Shown piece after piece: positions 43,452 through 51,549 of a stretch of 64,000 nucleotides of DNA. The stretch is from Jannaschia donghaensis. GTDB taxonomy: Bacteria > Pseudomonadota > Alphaproteobacteria > Rhodobacterales > Rhodobacteraceae. The notes beneath the pieces were generated by a model that worked only from the letters and a program-made list of their open reading frames with translations, did no database searches and had not been told where the DNA came from. The stretch lies in the NCBI RefSeq assembly GCF_001403795.1, contig NZ_CXSU01000011.1:872603-936602 (forward strand). The letters run 5' to 3'. Made by a program: the position numbers and the translations under genes. Every line of letters begins with the position of its first letter. The first letter of the stretch is position 1.

Positions 43452-45416
43452 ATGTCACGTAAACGAATTCTTTCGACCGCAACCGCATTTCTTGTGGCCG
43501 CAGGCGCTGCGGTCGGCGGGGCCTGGTTCGCGGCCGATTACGTCGAGGAATCGTCGCGGACCGCCGTGGAGCAAACCTTCGACGAAACCGGGCTGGACTG
43601 GGCGGGCGTCGCGACCGACGGGCTGCAACTGATCCTGACGGGCGTCGCCCCGGACGAGCCGGCGCGGTTCCGCGCGGTGACCCGCGCCGGCGGTGTCGTC
43701 GACCCCCGTCGTATCCTTGACGCGATGGAGGTGGAGGCCAGCCGCGCGCCGGTCGTTCCGCGCTTCTCGCTCGAAATATTGCGCAACGAGTCCGATCTAT
43801 CGGTGATCGGGCTGGTGCCGACCCGGGGCGGGCGGGAATTGCTGGACGGTCTGTTGGAGGACGCGGCCGAAACGCTGCCGCTGACGGTGACCAACATGGT
43901 CGAGACGGCGGACCACGACGTCCGTGACACGTGGGATGATACGGTGCGGTTCGCGGTGTCGATCCTGGAGAAATTGCCGCGGTCGAAGGTGTCGGTGGAG
44001 GCGGGGCGCATCGTCGTCACGGCCGTCGCCGACAGCGACGACGAGCGTATCGCGCTGGAGCGGGATCTGAACCGGGCCAAGCCGCGCGACGTGATGCTGG
44101 TGCTGGATATCGCGTCGCCGCGCCCCGTGATCACACCCTTCACCCTGCGCTACGTCATGACCGAGAGCGGTCGGTCGCGGTTCGAGGCCTGCGCCGTCGA
44201 TACCGAAGCCGCGCGCACCCGCGTTCTGGCCGCCGCGGCCCAGGCCGGGTTCACGGGCACCGCGAACTGCGTGATCGGGCTGGGCGTGCCGTCGGCGGGA
44301 TGGTCCACGGCCGCGTCGCAGGGGATCGAGGCGATCGCGCGTCTGAATGGCGGGGCGCTGACACTGTCGGATGCGGATGTGTCGTTGATCGCGCTGGAAG
44401 GCACATCGCCCGCGCTGTTCGACACGGTCGTGGCCGAACTCGACACCGCGCTGCCGGAGTTGTTCGTTCTGTCGGCCGTGCTGCCTGAACCCACGCAGGT
44501 GGACGGGACGGGCGAGTCGGAGACCGGGCCGCCGGAATTTGTCGCCACCCTGTCGCCCGAAGGGCAGGTCCAATTGCGCGGACGGCTTTACGATGAGGCG
44601 CAGAAGGCCGCGGTGTTCAGTTTCGGACGTTCGCTGTTCGGGGTGAACAACACCTATGCCGCGACCCGGGCGGACCAGACGCTGCCCCAGGGCTGGCCCA
44701 AGCGCGTGCTGGCGGGGATGGAGGCGTTGTCGCGGCTGGAGCAGGGCGTGGTCATCGTGCAGCCCGATCTGGTCGTCCTGCGCGGTTTGACCGGCGACCG
44801 GCAGGCGGAGGCGAATATCTCGGGGCTGCTGTCGGCCAAGCTGGGGGCGGAGGCGGATTTTCGGATCGACGTCACCTACGACGAGGAACTGGATCCGCTG
44901 CTGAATATTCCGACACCCGAGGAATGTGAGGCGCGGCTCAACGATATCCTGGTCGGGCAGAAGCTGACCTTCGCGCCGGGCGAAGCGGTGATCGAGGAAG
45001 CGGGTGACGGGCAGCTGTCGCGCCTGACGGATATGCTGCAGGAATGTCGCCGCGCCGTTTTCGAGATCGGCGGGCATACCGACAGCCAGGGGCGCGAGGA
45101 ATCGAACCTGGCCCTGTCGGTCGGACGCGCCGAAGCGGTGCGCGCCGCCCTGATTTCGCGCGGCGTGCCGCCCAGCCAACTGGTCTCCAAAGGGTACGGC
45201 GAGGCGGAGCCGATCGCCGACAACGACACCGAAGCCGGGCGGGAAATCAATCGCCGCATCACCTTTACCCTGCTGGGTCGCCGCGACGCGGTAGCGGGGG
45301 GCACGCCCGTACCGGATGCCCCTACCGAGGGCGAGACGACCGAGGTGCCCGCCCCCGAGACCGGCGAAGATTCCGCCATCGAAGAAGATACCGCCACCGA
45401 AGGGACGGACGAATGA
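43452..45416 (+). CDS. Large OmpA/MotB-family cell-envelope protein
   Basis: 654 residues. An N-terminal hydrophobic segment (FLVAAGAAVGGAWFAADYV) anchors or exports it, a long middle part of about 450 residues contains repeated BON-like beta-alpha units, and the C-terminal OmpA domain has IGGHTDSQGREESNLALSVGRAEAV (peptidoglycan binding) and NRRITFTLLG. The tail is acidic and low-complexity. It probably links outer or inner membrane to peptidoglycan. The small coiled-coil gene overlaps its stop (ATGA), suggesting a joint function. Confidence 0.82.
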   Translation: MSRKRILSTATAFLVAAGAAVGGAWFAADYVEESSRTAVEQTFDETGLDWAGVATDGLQLILTGVAPDEPARFRAVTRAGGVVDPRRILDAMEVEASRAPVVPRFSLEILRNESDLSVIGLVPTRGGRELLDGLLEDAAETLPLTVTNMVETADHDVRDTWDDTVRFAVSILEKLPRSKVSVEAGRIVVTAVADSDDERIALERDLNRAKPRDVMLVLDIASPRPVITPFTLRYVMTESGRSRFEACAVDTEAARTRVLAAAAQAGFTGTANCVIGLGVPSAGWSTAASQGIEAIARLNGGALTLSDADVSLIALEGTSPALFDTVVAELDTALPELFVLSAVLPEPTQVDGTGESETGPPEFVATLSPEGQVQLRGRLYDEAQKAAVFSFGRSLFGVNNTYAATRADQTLPQGWPKRVLAGMEALSRLEQGVVIVQPDLVVLRGLTGDRQAEANISGLLSAKLGAEADFRIDVTYDEELDPLLNIPTPEECEARLNDILVGQKLTFAPGEAVIEEAGDGQLSRLTDMLQECRRAVFEIGGHTDSQGREESNLALSVGRAEAVRAALISRGVPPSQLVSKGYGEAEPIADNDTEAGREINRRITFTLLGRRDAVAGGTPVPDAPTEGETTEVPAPETGEDSAIEEDTATEGTDE

Positions 45417-45736
45417 ACCGCACCGAATTCGTGATCGCAATCGCGGTCATCCTGTTTGTCGCCTTCGTGCTGGGCTGGTTCGCGTCCTGGCTGGTGTACC
45501 GTTTCAGCCGGGTCACGATTTCGGACGTGGCGGAACTGGAGGAGATGGCCAAATCGCTGCACGACGCGGAGGAGCAGCGGGACGAGGCGATCACCTATTT
45601 TCAGTACCGCGAGACGGAATTGCAGACGCAGCTGACCCAGGCGCAGGCCGAACTGGCGGCCGCGATGGATGGTCTGCGCGAAGCGCGGCACGAAGCCGGG
45701 GAGTTGCGCAAGTACATCGAGAAGATGAACGCCTGA
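45413..45736 (+). CDS. Small membrane-anchored coiled-coil protein
   Basis: 107 residues. One membrane helix at residues about 6-28 (FVIAIAVILFVAFVLGWFASWLV) is followed by a charged helix rich in Glu, Gln and Ala (about residues 40-105) with heptad-like AELEEMAKSLHDAEEQRDEA and TQLTQAQAELAAAMDGL patterns, indicating a coiled coil. Translationally coupled to the OmpA-family gene by an ATGA overlap. I do not recognise the family; a structural or partner role for the OmpA-like protein is plausible. Confidence 0.7.
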   Translation: MNRTEFVIAIAVILFVAFVLGWFASWLVYRFSRVTISDVAELEEMAKSLHDAEEQRDEAITYFQYRETELQTQLTQAQAELAAAMDGLREARHEAGELRKYIEKMNA

Positions 45737-45739
45737 CGC

Positions 45740-46771
45740 CTAGCGCAGGTTATAATCGTCCAGCATCCGCTCAAAGGCGTCCGACAGTCGCGCCAAGCGG
45801 TCGGCCCGCACCGCATCGCTGCTGAGCATCGGGGTCTGGCGTTGAAGGCCCTCGAAATAGGCGGCGATTTCGTCCGCGTTGGCGCGGTTGGCGCGCCGGG
45901 CGACGCCGCTGCCGCGCAGGGCTGCCATCGCCCGGAACCCCGCCGCGCGCGTCGTCCGCAGCACCGATTTCGCCTGAACCCGCGCCGCATTCAGGGGGCC
46001 GGGTTTGGCGCGCGTCGGCGCGGATTGCGCCACGTCGAACGTGTCGGGGGCGACGTCGATCGGCACGGGAACGCCGCCGTTCGCGCCCATCGCGCGGCCC
46101 TGAAGCCGGGCATCGAAGATGTCGGATGCGGGAAGCTCGAACGGCCGATAGGACAGGTCGAGCGAGCCGCACCAATCCAGCCATTTGAATTTCAGCACCC
46201 GTGCGGGCGACGACACGGCGATCCAGGGCGTGCGGTAGTAGTCGGCCATGATCGCGCCGTGCAGTGACTCCACGATCGCCAGATCGGCGTTGGCGATGGC
46301 CGACAGCACCCGCTTGCCATCCCAAAATGGATCGACGAAGTCGACGTCCATCTGCGCGCATTGCGCAGCCCAGTTGCCGTATTGCGATGACGTCCAGTGC
46401 GGCACGAAAACGGTGCCGCGCCGGGCGCGCGTCAGATTGGCATATTCGGGCAGTCGGTCCACCAGCCAGGCCCCGTCGGTGATGGCCACGGCCGGGTCGA
46501 GGCCCAGGTGCCGCGCCGTCAGGGGGCCACGCACGCAGTATATTTTCCAGCGCGCGGCCTGTTCAGGTGTGGGCAGGCCGGAATAGCCGGTGCCGGTGCC
46601 GAACACGACCTTGTCGCCCGGCACGTCGTCGAGATTGTGCGACAGAAGGGAGCCAACGCCGACAAGGCGGGGGCTGTTGCCCTGAACCAGGGCAGGACAC
46701 AGGTCGCGCCACATCCAGGCGTTCATATGATCGCCGAAATTGGTCGTGACGGAGTAGTAGAAGGGGCGCAT
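45740..46771 (-). CDS. Polysaccharide pyruvyl transferase-like protein
   Basis: 343 residues. The N-terminal fold begins YYSVTTNFGDHMNAWMW, with LVGVGSLLSH, VVFGTGTGYS and CVRGPLTARHLGL, the pattern of the PS_pyruv_trans family, which transfers pyruvate ketals onto polysaccharide sugars; an IVESLHGAIMADYY motif follows. It may decorate a surface polysaccharide such as the kps-type capsule encoded 28 kb away, but it sits alone here. The C-terminal third is unlike the core and rich in Ala/Arg. Confidence 0.8.
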   Translation of the reverse strand: MRPFYYSVTTNFGDHMNAWMWRDLCPALVQGNSPRLVGVGSLLSHNLDDVPGDKVVFGTGTGYSGLPTPEQAARWKIYCVRGPLTARHLGLDPAVAITDGAWLVDRLPEYANLTRARRGTVFVPHWTSSQYGNWAAQCAQMDVDFVDPFWDGKRVLSAIANADLAIVESLHGAIMADYYRTPWIAVSSPARVLKFKWLDWCGSLDLSYRPFELPASDIFDARLQGRAMGANGGVPVPIDVAPDTFDVAQSAPTRAKPGPLNAARVQAKSVLRTTRAAGFRAMAALRGSGVARRANRANADEIAAYFEGLQRQTPMLSSDAVRADRLARLSDAFERMLDDYNLR

Positions 46772-46875
46772 CGCAGGGTTCCGGGATCGGGTGCCCCGAT
46801 GTCCCCGACGCCGCCCTTGGGGTCAACCGACGGTCGGGCGATTGTCGCGGGCTGTGGCCACGTGGACCGGATGGC

Positions 46876-46903
46876 AAAAGGGCCGCCCCCGAAGGCGCGG
46901 CCC
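46876..46903 (-). terminator. Hairpin terminator after trcR
   Basis: GGGCCGC (46880-46886) pairs with GCGGCCC (46897-46903) around the loop CCCCGAAGGC. The AAAA at 46876-46879 becomes a U-run on the minus strand, 25 bases past the trcR stop. The loop and stem sequence closely resemble the terminator at 5743-5776. Confidence 0.72.
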
Positions 46904-46928
46904 GTGCAATCACGCCGTCTGTGCCGCG

Positions 46929-47690
46929 TTACTTGTCGGCGTCGTCATCGTCTTCGTCATCGGGGATGTTGAAGAAGCTGTCGGCATCGCGCACGTCGCG
47001 CCGGTCGACCTTCTCCTCTTCCTCGTCGTTGCCCGACAGGCTGAACGTCTCGAGGCCCGAGATGTTCGACGGCATCTTCGGCTCGTCGGGGTCCATGCCG
47101 AGGCTCTGCTCGGTGGAGACCAGCTTGCGACGCTCATCGTCGGTCATCGCGGCTTCCCCGTCCTTGGCCTGCTTGGCGGCGGCCTTCTGCACTGCGGCGT
47201 CCAGCTCGGTCTGTTTGCACAGGCCAAGGGCGACAGGGTCGATCGGCTGAATGTTCTGGATGTTCCAATGCGTCCGCTCGCGGATGGCCTGAATGGTCGG
47301 CTTGGTCGTGCCGATCAGCTTGGAGATCTGGGCGTCCGACAATTCGGGGTGGAACTTGACCAGCCAGAAGATGGACGCCGGGCGATCCTGACGCTTGGAC
47401 AGGGGGGTGTAGCGGGGGCCGCGGCGCTTCTCCTCGCCTTCGGAGGCGGGGTTGTGCAACAGCTTGAGCTTGCGGGCCGGGTCCTTTTCGGACGCGTCGA
47501 TTTCGGCCTGCGTCAACTGCTTGTTGGCGACCGGGTCGAAGCCCTTGACGCCCACGGCCACGTCGCCGTCGGCGATGCCCTGAACCTCCAGCTCGTGCAG
47601 GTCGCAGAAATCGCCGACCTGCTTGAAGGTCAGCGTGGTGTTGTCGACCAGCCAGACGGCGGTGGCCTTGGCCATGATAGGTTTGTTCAT
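46929..47690 (-). CDS. trcR: Cell-cycle transcriptional regulator TrcR (DUF1013)
   Basis: 253 residues. The conserved DUF1013 body is clear: AVWLVDNTTLTFKQVGDFC (helical DNA-binding region), the IFWLVKFHPELSDAQISKLIG segment and the acidic C-terminus (DDEDDDDADK). In alphaproteobacteria this family (TrcR/Caul) is linked to cell-cycle transcription control, mostly in Rhizobiales and Rhodobacterales. I use ATG 47690 because GGAAGG lies nine bases upstream; the frame extends to 47858 but without a ribosome site. It ends at a hairpin terminator. Confidence 0.92.
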   Translation of the reverse strand: MNKPIMAKATAVWLVDNTTLTFKQVGDFCDLHELEVQGIADGDVAVGVKGFDPVANKQLTQAEIDASEKDPARKLKLLHNPASEGEEKRRGPRYTPLSKRQDRPASIFWLVKFHPELSDAQISKLIGTTKPTIQAIRERTHWNIQNIQPIDPVALGLCKQTELDAAVQKAAAKQAKDGEAAMTDDERRKLVSTEQSLGMDPDEPKMPSNISGLETFSLSGNDEEEEKVDRRDVRDADSFFNIPDDEDDDDADK

Positions 47691-47799
47691 CGTTTGCATC
47701 CTTCCAGACATGGCTTCTTCGTCGCCCGGATCAGGGGCTGCGGCGCTGGCCGCTTGTTCTCGCTTTCGGGGAACTTGGGGCGCTATATAGGACGGGCCG

Positions 47800-48453
47800 A
47801 TGAAAACCGAAAGACCCAAGATGAAACGTCTGATCGCCGCCCTGATGATGCTGGCCACGCCGCTGCACGCCGAGGGAGAGGCGGCCAGAGAGTTCGACTA
47901 TTACGTGCTGGCCCTGTCGTGGACGCCGACGTGGTGCGCGTTGGAAGGCGACCGGCGCGAGTCGCCGCAATGCGATGCGGGGCGGGGATACGGGTTCACG
48001 CTGCACGGCCTGTGGCCGCAGTACGAAACCGGCTGGCCCAGCTATTGCCGCACGCCGGAACGGTCCGCGACACGCGGGCAGACGGCGGCCATGGTCGATA
48101 TCATGGGGTCGTCCGGTCTGGCGTTTCATCAGTGGCGCAAGCACGGCGTCTGTACGGGGCTGGATGCGGAGGATTACTTCGATCTGTCGCGCCTGGCCTA
48201 TGCGCAGGTGACGCGGCCCGCCGCGATCCGCGACCTGGGGCGGGAGGTAACGTTGCCCGCCCGCGTGATCGAGGACGCCTTTCTGGAGGCGAACCCGGAA
48301 CTGTCCGCCGACGGTGTGACGGTGACCTGTCGGGCCGACCGGGTACAGGAAGTGCGCGTGTGCCTGACCCGTGATCTGGAGCCGCGGACCTGCGGGCGCG
48401 ACGTGATCCGCGACTGTGCCCTTGACGACGCGCTTCTGTCGCCGATGCGCTAG
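47800..48453 (+). CDS. Ribonuclease T2 family protein
   Basis: 217 residues from ATG 47800 (210 from ATG 47821, which gives the cleaner signal peptide MKRLIAALMMLATPLHA). The two catalytic segments of RNase T2 are visible: FTLHGLWPQYETGWPSYC and HQWRKHGVCTGL. In most members the second begins H-E-W; here glutamine replaces the catalytic glutamate. Four or more cysteines suggest disulfides in the periplasm. It would degrade RNA for nutrient use. Stop overlaps the convergent EAL gene by four bases (CTAG). Confidence 0.88.
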   Translation: MKTERPKMKRLIAALMMLATPLHAEGEAAREFDYYVLALSWTPTWCALEGDRRESPQCDAGRGYGFTLHGLWPQYETGWPSYCRTPERSATRGQTAAMVDIMGSSGLAFHQWRKHGVCTGLDAEDYFDLSRLAYAQVTRPAAIRDLGREVTLPARVIEDAFLEANPELSADGVTVTCRADRVQEVRVCLTRDLEPRTCGRDVIRDCALDDALLSPMR

Positions 48454-49748
48454 GCCGGCGTATTCATTCGCGCGGACCAGTCGGCGGCGGGCGCCGGGCG
48501 GCCCAGATGATACCCCTGTCCGTAGTGGACGCCCAAGTCGATCAGGGCCTGGGTCTGCGCCTCGGTTTCGATCCCTTCGGCGATCAGGTCGAGGTTCATG
48601 CCCTTGGCCAGCGCGACCATGGCCGTCAGCGTGGCTTCCTCCCGCCCGGTGGTTCCCAAACCGGCGACGAAGTAGCGGTCCACCTTCAGGATGTCGACGG
48701 GATAGCTGCACAGACGTTCCAGGTTGGACAGGCCAGTTCCGAAATCGTCGAGCGCAATCCGCACGCCGCGGGCGCGCAATTCTTCGATCAGCGCATGGGC
48801 GCGGTCGGGGGCGACGATGACGGCCGTTTCCACGATCTCCAGCACGAGGTGTTCCGCCGGAAGTTTATCGAGGATCTGCGTAAGCCATCGGCCCGCCGGG
48901 CTGTCCTTGCCGTCAAGGATGGCACCGGTCACGTTGAAGGTGGTGTAGATCGGCTTGGGGCGGCGCACGAAATGCTCCGCCGCATCGATCGCGACACCCG
49001 GCAGCAGATCGACGCCGGCTTCGGGCAGGCGGTTCAGGGTGTCGATGAAGCCGCCAGGGCCCAGGACGACCCCGTCGGGCCGGTTCCAGCGCAGCAGGCT
49101 TTCCACGCCGACGGCGCGGCGGTCGGACAATCGCGCGATGGGCTGAACATGATATTCAAGCGCGCGGGTGTGGATGGCGTCCGCGATGACGTCTTGCGAC
49201 GGCATGATCGATGGTGCCGCGGCGGCGCGGACGGCACCCGTCTGGTTGCCGCCCGCCCGCTTGGCGTTGGCAAGGGCCATGTCCGCCCGCAGGATGGACC
49301 GGGCGCGGCTTTCATCCGTGGCGGTCGCCACGACCCCGACCGACAACGTGCGCGCGACGGTCCCGTCCAACCCCGCGACCTGCACCAGAGAGGCGAGGCT
49401 GCGCAGGCGTTCGGCCATGCCGACGGCGGTGTCCAGATCGGTGTCGGGTGCCCAGATCAGCAACCGCCCGCTTTCCAGCCGTTCCAGCGCCGCGCCGGGC
49501 GGCAGGCCCCGCCGCAAAACATCACCCACCGCATGCAAAAGACGGTCGCCGGTGTCGAAGTCGTGCTGATCGTTGACCCCCGTCAGGCCGTCGAGATCGA
49601 AAAGCGCCAGAGCGGCCCCCGGACTGTTGCGTTCCGCAAGGGGGACGGCGCGCAGTTCGGGGTGTGTCGGCCTGGGACGCCGCCACCGGCCAAGACCCAC
49701 CCCGAGCAGGAGTGCCAAGGCGGCAAACAAAAGCGAAGCTATGTCCAT
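48450..49748 (-). CDS. Membrane-anchored GGDEF/EAL signalling protein with degenerate GGDEF
   Basis: 432 residues. One N-terminal helix (IASLLFAALALLLGVGLG), a GGDEF-like domain (residues about 45-170) whose active loop reads ESGRLLIW instead of GGDEF, so it is unlikely to make cyclic-di-GMP, and an EAL domain with intact-looking landmarks: ESLLRW, TTFNVTG, EIVETAV, IALDDFGTGLSN, LKVDRYF, AEGIETE and YGQGYHLGRP. It probably hydrolyses cyclic-di-GMP or senses it. ATG 49748 follows GGGGACGC; the 15-base longer start lacks a site. Confidence 0.87.
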   Translation of the reverse strand: MDIASLLFAALALLLGVGLGRWRRPRPTHPELRAVPLAERNSPGAALALFDLDGLTGVNDQHDFDTGDRLLHAVGDVLRRGLPPGAALERLESGRLLIWAPDTDLDTAVGMAERLRSLASLVQVAGLDGTVARTLSVGVVATATDESRARSILRADMALANAKRAGGNQTGAVRAAAAPSIMPSQDVIADAIHTRALEYHVQPIARLSDRRAVGVESLLRWNRPDGVVLGPGGFIDTLNRLPEAGVDLLPGVAIDAAEHFVRRPKPIYTTFNVTGAILDGKDSPAGRWLTQILDKLPAEHLVLEIVETAVIVAPDRAHALIEELRARGVRIALDDFGTGLSNLERLCSYPVDILKVDRYFVAGLGTTGREEATLTAMVALAKGMNLDLIAEGIETEAQTQALIDLGVHYGQGYHLGRPAPAADWSARMNTPA

Positions 49749-49836
49749 GCGTCCCCGGGCCATTCAGTCACAGACCGGAATCGGACCGCGCTCAAGGCGT
49801 GGATAGAGCTAACACGCTGGCGTCCGACACCGAAAT

Positions 49837-50433
49837 CTAAAAAGCCTTACGCGCGGACAAGGCGGCGCGCAGGGTGCCGTCATCGAGATAGTCGAGTTCA
49901 CCGCCGATCGGCACGCCCTGGGCCAGCCCGCTGATCGCCACACCGGTCGGGGCCAATTCCTGCGCGACGTAATGGGCCGTCGTCTGCCCCTCTACCGTCG
50001 CGTTCAAGGCCAGGATCACCTCGGTCACGCCTTCGGCGGCAATCCGGTCGCGCAACTTGGGAATGTGTAGATCGTCCGGGCCAACGTCGTCGAGCGGGGA
50101 CAGCGTGCCGCCCAGAACGTGATACCGACCGTGAAAGACCTTCGCCCGTTCCATCGCCCAAAGGTCGGCGACATCCTCGACCACGCAAATCAGGCCGGTT
50201 TGTCGCTTGGCGCTGTCGCAGATGGCGCAGATATCGCCCGTCGACAGGTTTCCGCAGTTCAGGCACGCGCGCACGGTCCGACCCACATCCGCCAGCAATT
50301 GTGCCAACGGCAGAAGTTGCGTGTCGCGCTTCTTGATCAGGTGCAGGACGGCGCGACGGGCGGACCGCGGGCCAAGACCCGGCAGGCGGGCCATCAGCCC
50401 GATCAGGGCCTCTATGTCGCGCGTGGCGTCCAT
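49837..50433 (-). CDS. recR: Recombination mediator protein RecR
   Basis: 198 residues. HhH region [22 protein letters not shown], zinc finger [16 protein letters not shown] (four cysteines) and a Toprim domain [13 protein letters not shown] plus [19 protein letters not shown]. It works with RecO and RecF to load RecA at gaps. It is encoded 17 bases downstream of ybaB, the usual partner. dnaX, often the third member of this cluster, is 1.1 kb upstream in transcription, with dps inserted. Confidence 0.96.
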   Translation of the reverse strand: MDATRDIEALIGLMARLPGLGPRSARRAVLHLIKKRDTQLLPLAQLLADVGRTVRACLNCGNLSTGDICAICDSAKRQTGLICVVEDVADLWAMERAKVFHGRYHVLGGTLSPLDDVGPDDLHIPKLRDRIAAEGVTEVILALNATVEGQTTAHYVAQELAPTGVAISGLAQGVPIGGELDYLDDGTLRAALSARKAF

Positions 50434-50449
50434 CGTGCGGGGCAGCCGA

Positions 50450-50794
50450 TCAGAACGGCAGCTTCATGCCCGGCGGCAGGCCCATGCTTTCGGCGATCTT
50501 GCCCATCTCCTGCTGGCTGCGCTCCCCGGCGCGGGCCTGCGCGTCCTTGATGGCGGCCAAGATCAGATCCTCGGCCATTTCCTTCTCGGAGGGCACGAAA
50601 ATCGACGGGTCGATATCAAGGCCGACCAGCTCGCCCTTGGCGGTGCAGGTCGCCTTGACCAGGCCGGCTCCGGATTCGCCGATGACCGTTATGGACGACA
50701 GGTTGTCCTGCATCTCGCCCATCTTGGACTGCATCTCCTGCGCCTTCTTCATCATCCCGGCCATATCGCCGAGGCCGCCAAGACCCTTGAACAT
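50450..50794 (-). CDS. ybaB: YbaB/EbfC family nucleoid-associated protein
   Basis: 114 residues. The family core is unmistakable: [19 protein letters not shown] helix, an anti-parallel sheet with [16 protein letters not shown], and [19 protein letters not shown] at the C-terminus. Dimeric DNA-binding protein. Start ATG 50794 sits six bases after the AGAGGA ribosome site; the ATG at 50800 abuts it and is less likely. recR follows 17 bases later. Confidence 0.93.
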   Translation of the reverse strand: MFKGLGGLGDMAGMMKKAQEMQSKMGEMQDNLSSITVIGESGAGLVKATCTAKGELVGLDIDPSIFVPSEKEMAEDLILAAIKDAQARAGERSQQEMGKIAESMGLPPGMKLPF

Positions 50795-50912
50795 CCGCAT
50801 TCCTCTCCGTTTCGCGTTGATCTGGAAGTAAGCGCCGGAATGGCAAACGACAAGCCGGACATGGCCGTCGCAACAGGTTCGGGCGTCCGTGGGGCGGTGC
50901 GTCGAATGCGCA

Positions 50913-50943
50913 AACGGGCCGTCCCCGGTCGGGGCGGCCCGTT
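50913..50943. terminator. Long GC-rich hairpin between dps and ybaB
   Basis: AACGGGCCG-T-CCCC pairs with GGGG-CGGCCCGTT around a GGTC loop, a stem of about 13 bp. It lies 26 bases after the dps stop on the minus strand and before the ybaB-recR transcript. The T-run is short (GTTTG), so it may act as a weak or rho-assisted terminator. Confidence 0.55.
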
Positions 50944-50968
50944 CGTAGCGATCTGGTGGCGCGGTTCG

Positions 50969-51448
50969 TCAGACGGCGGCGTTGGCGCCGATGAACCAGG
51001 TGTCCTTCTCGACCATGCGGCTGACTTCGGTCAGCAGGTCGGCGGTATCCTCGTCCCCGGCGTCGTCGGCGGCTTCCATACCCTTGCGGATCATTTCGCC
51101 GTAATCTTTGAAGCGCGACACAAGCTCAGAGATATGCTCCTCGATCGCGGTCAACTCGACCGGATAGGGTTTCAGCGTGGTCTTGTCGCCCACGACCTGT
51201 GTGGTGCCGCGCGCGAACCCACCCATCAGGGCGACCCGTTCGGCCATCATGTCGGTGCCTTCGCCCAGACGGGCCGAAACCTCGTCCAGCAGTTCGTGCA
51301 CACCGATGAAGCCACGGCCCCGCAGATTCCAATGGGCCTGCTTGACGGCAAGCCGCAGGTCGATGCCGACGGCCAGGCGCGCGTTGAGCACCTCGCACAT
51401 CTGTTCCTGAGTCTGCTGGTCTAGTCCTGTTACGAAGCTGTCGGGCAT
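50969..51448 (-). CDS. dps: Dps ferritin-like DNA-binding/iron-storage protein
   Basis: 159 residues, four-helix ferritin-like. Dps features: AVKQAHWNLRGRGFIGVHELLDEV (ferroxidase ligands His and Asp/Glu at the dimer interface) and a helical C-terminus with MVEKDTWFIGANA. It oxidises ferrous iron with hydrogen peroxide and protects DNA. ATG 51448 has GGAGGCCACC upstream. It stands between dnaX and ybaB-recR with its own hairpin downstream, so it is likely an independent stress gene inserted in that cluster. Confidence 0.93.
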   Translation of the reverse strand: MPDSFVTGLDQQTQEQMCEVLNARLAVGIDLRLAVKQAHWNLRGRGFIGVHELLDEVSARLGEGTDMMAERVALMGGFARGTTQVVGDKTTLKPYPVELTAIEEHISELVSRFKDYGEMIRKGMEAADDAGDEDTADLLTEVSRMVEKDTWFIGANAAV

Positions 51449-51549
51449 GGTGGCCTCCGGTTGTTTGGCGTTTCACCGTCCCAACAGCCGTAGGGGGGAT
51501 TCGGTTTCATGCCGGGGCGGGGATTTTCCGGCGGGCCGCGCGGGTCGCC

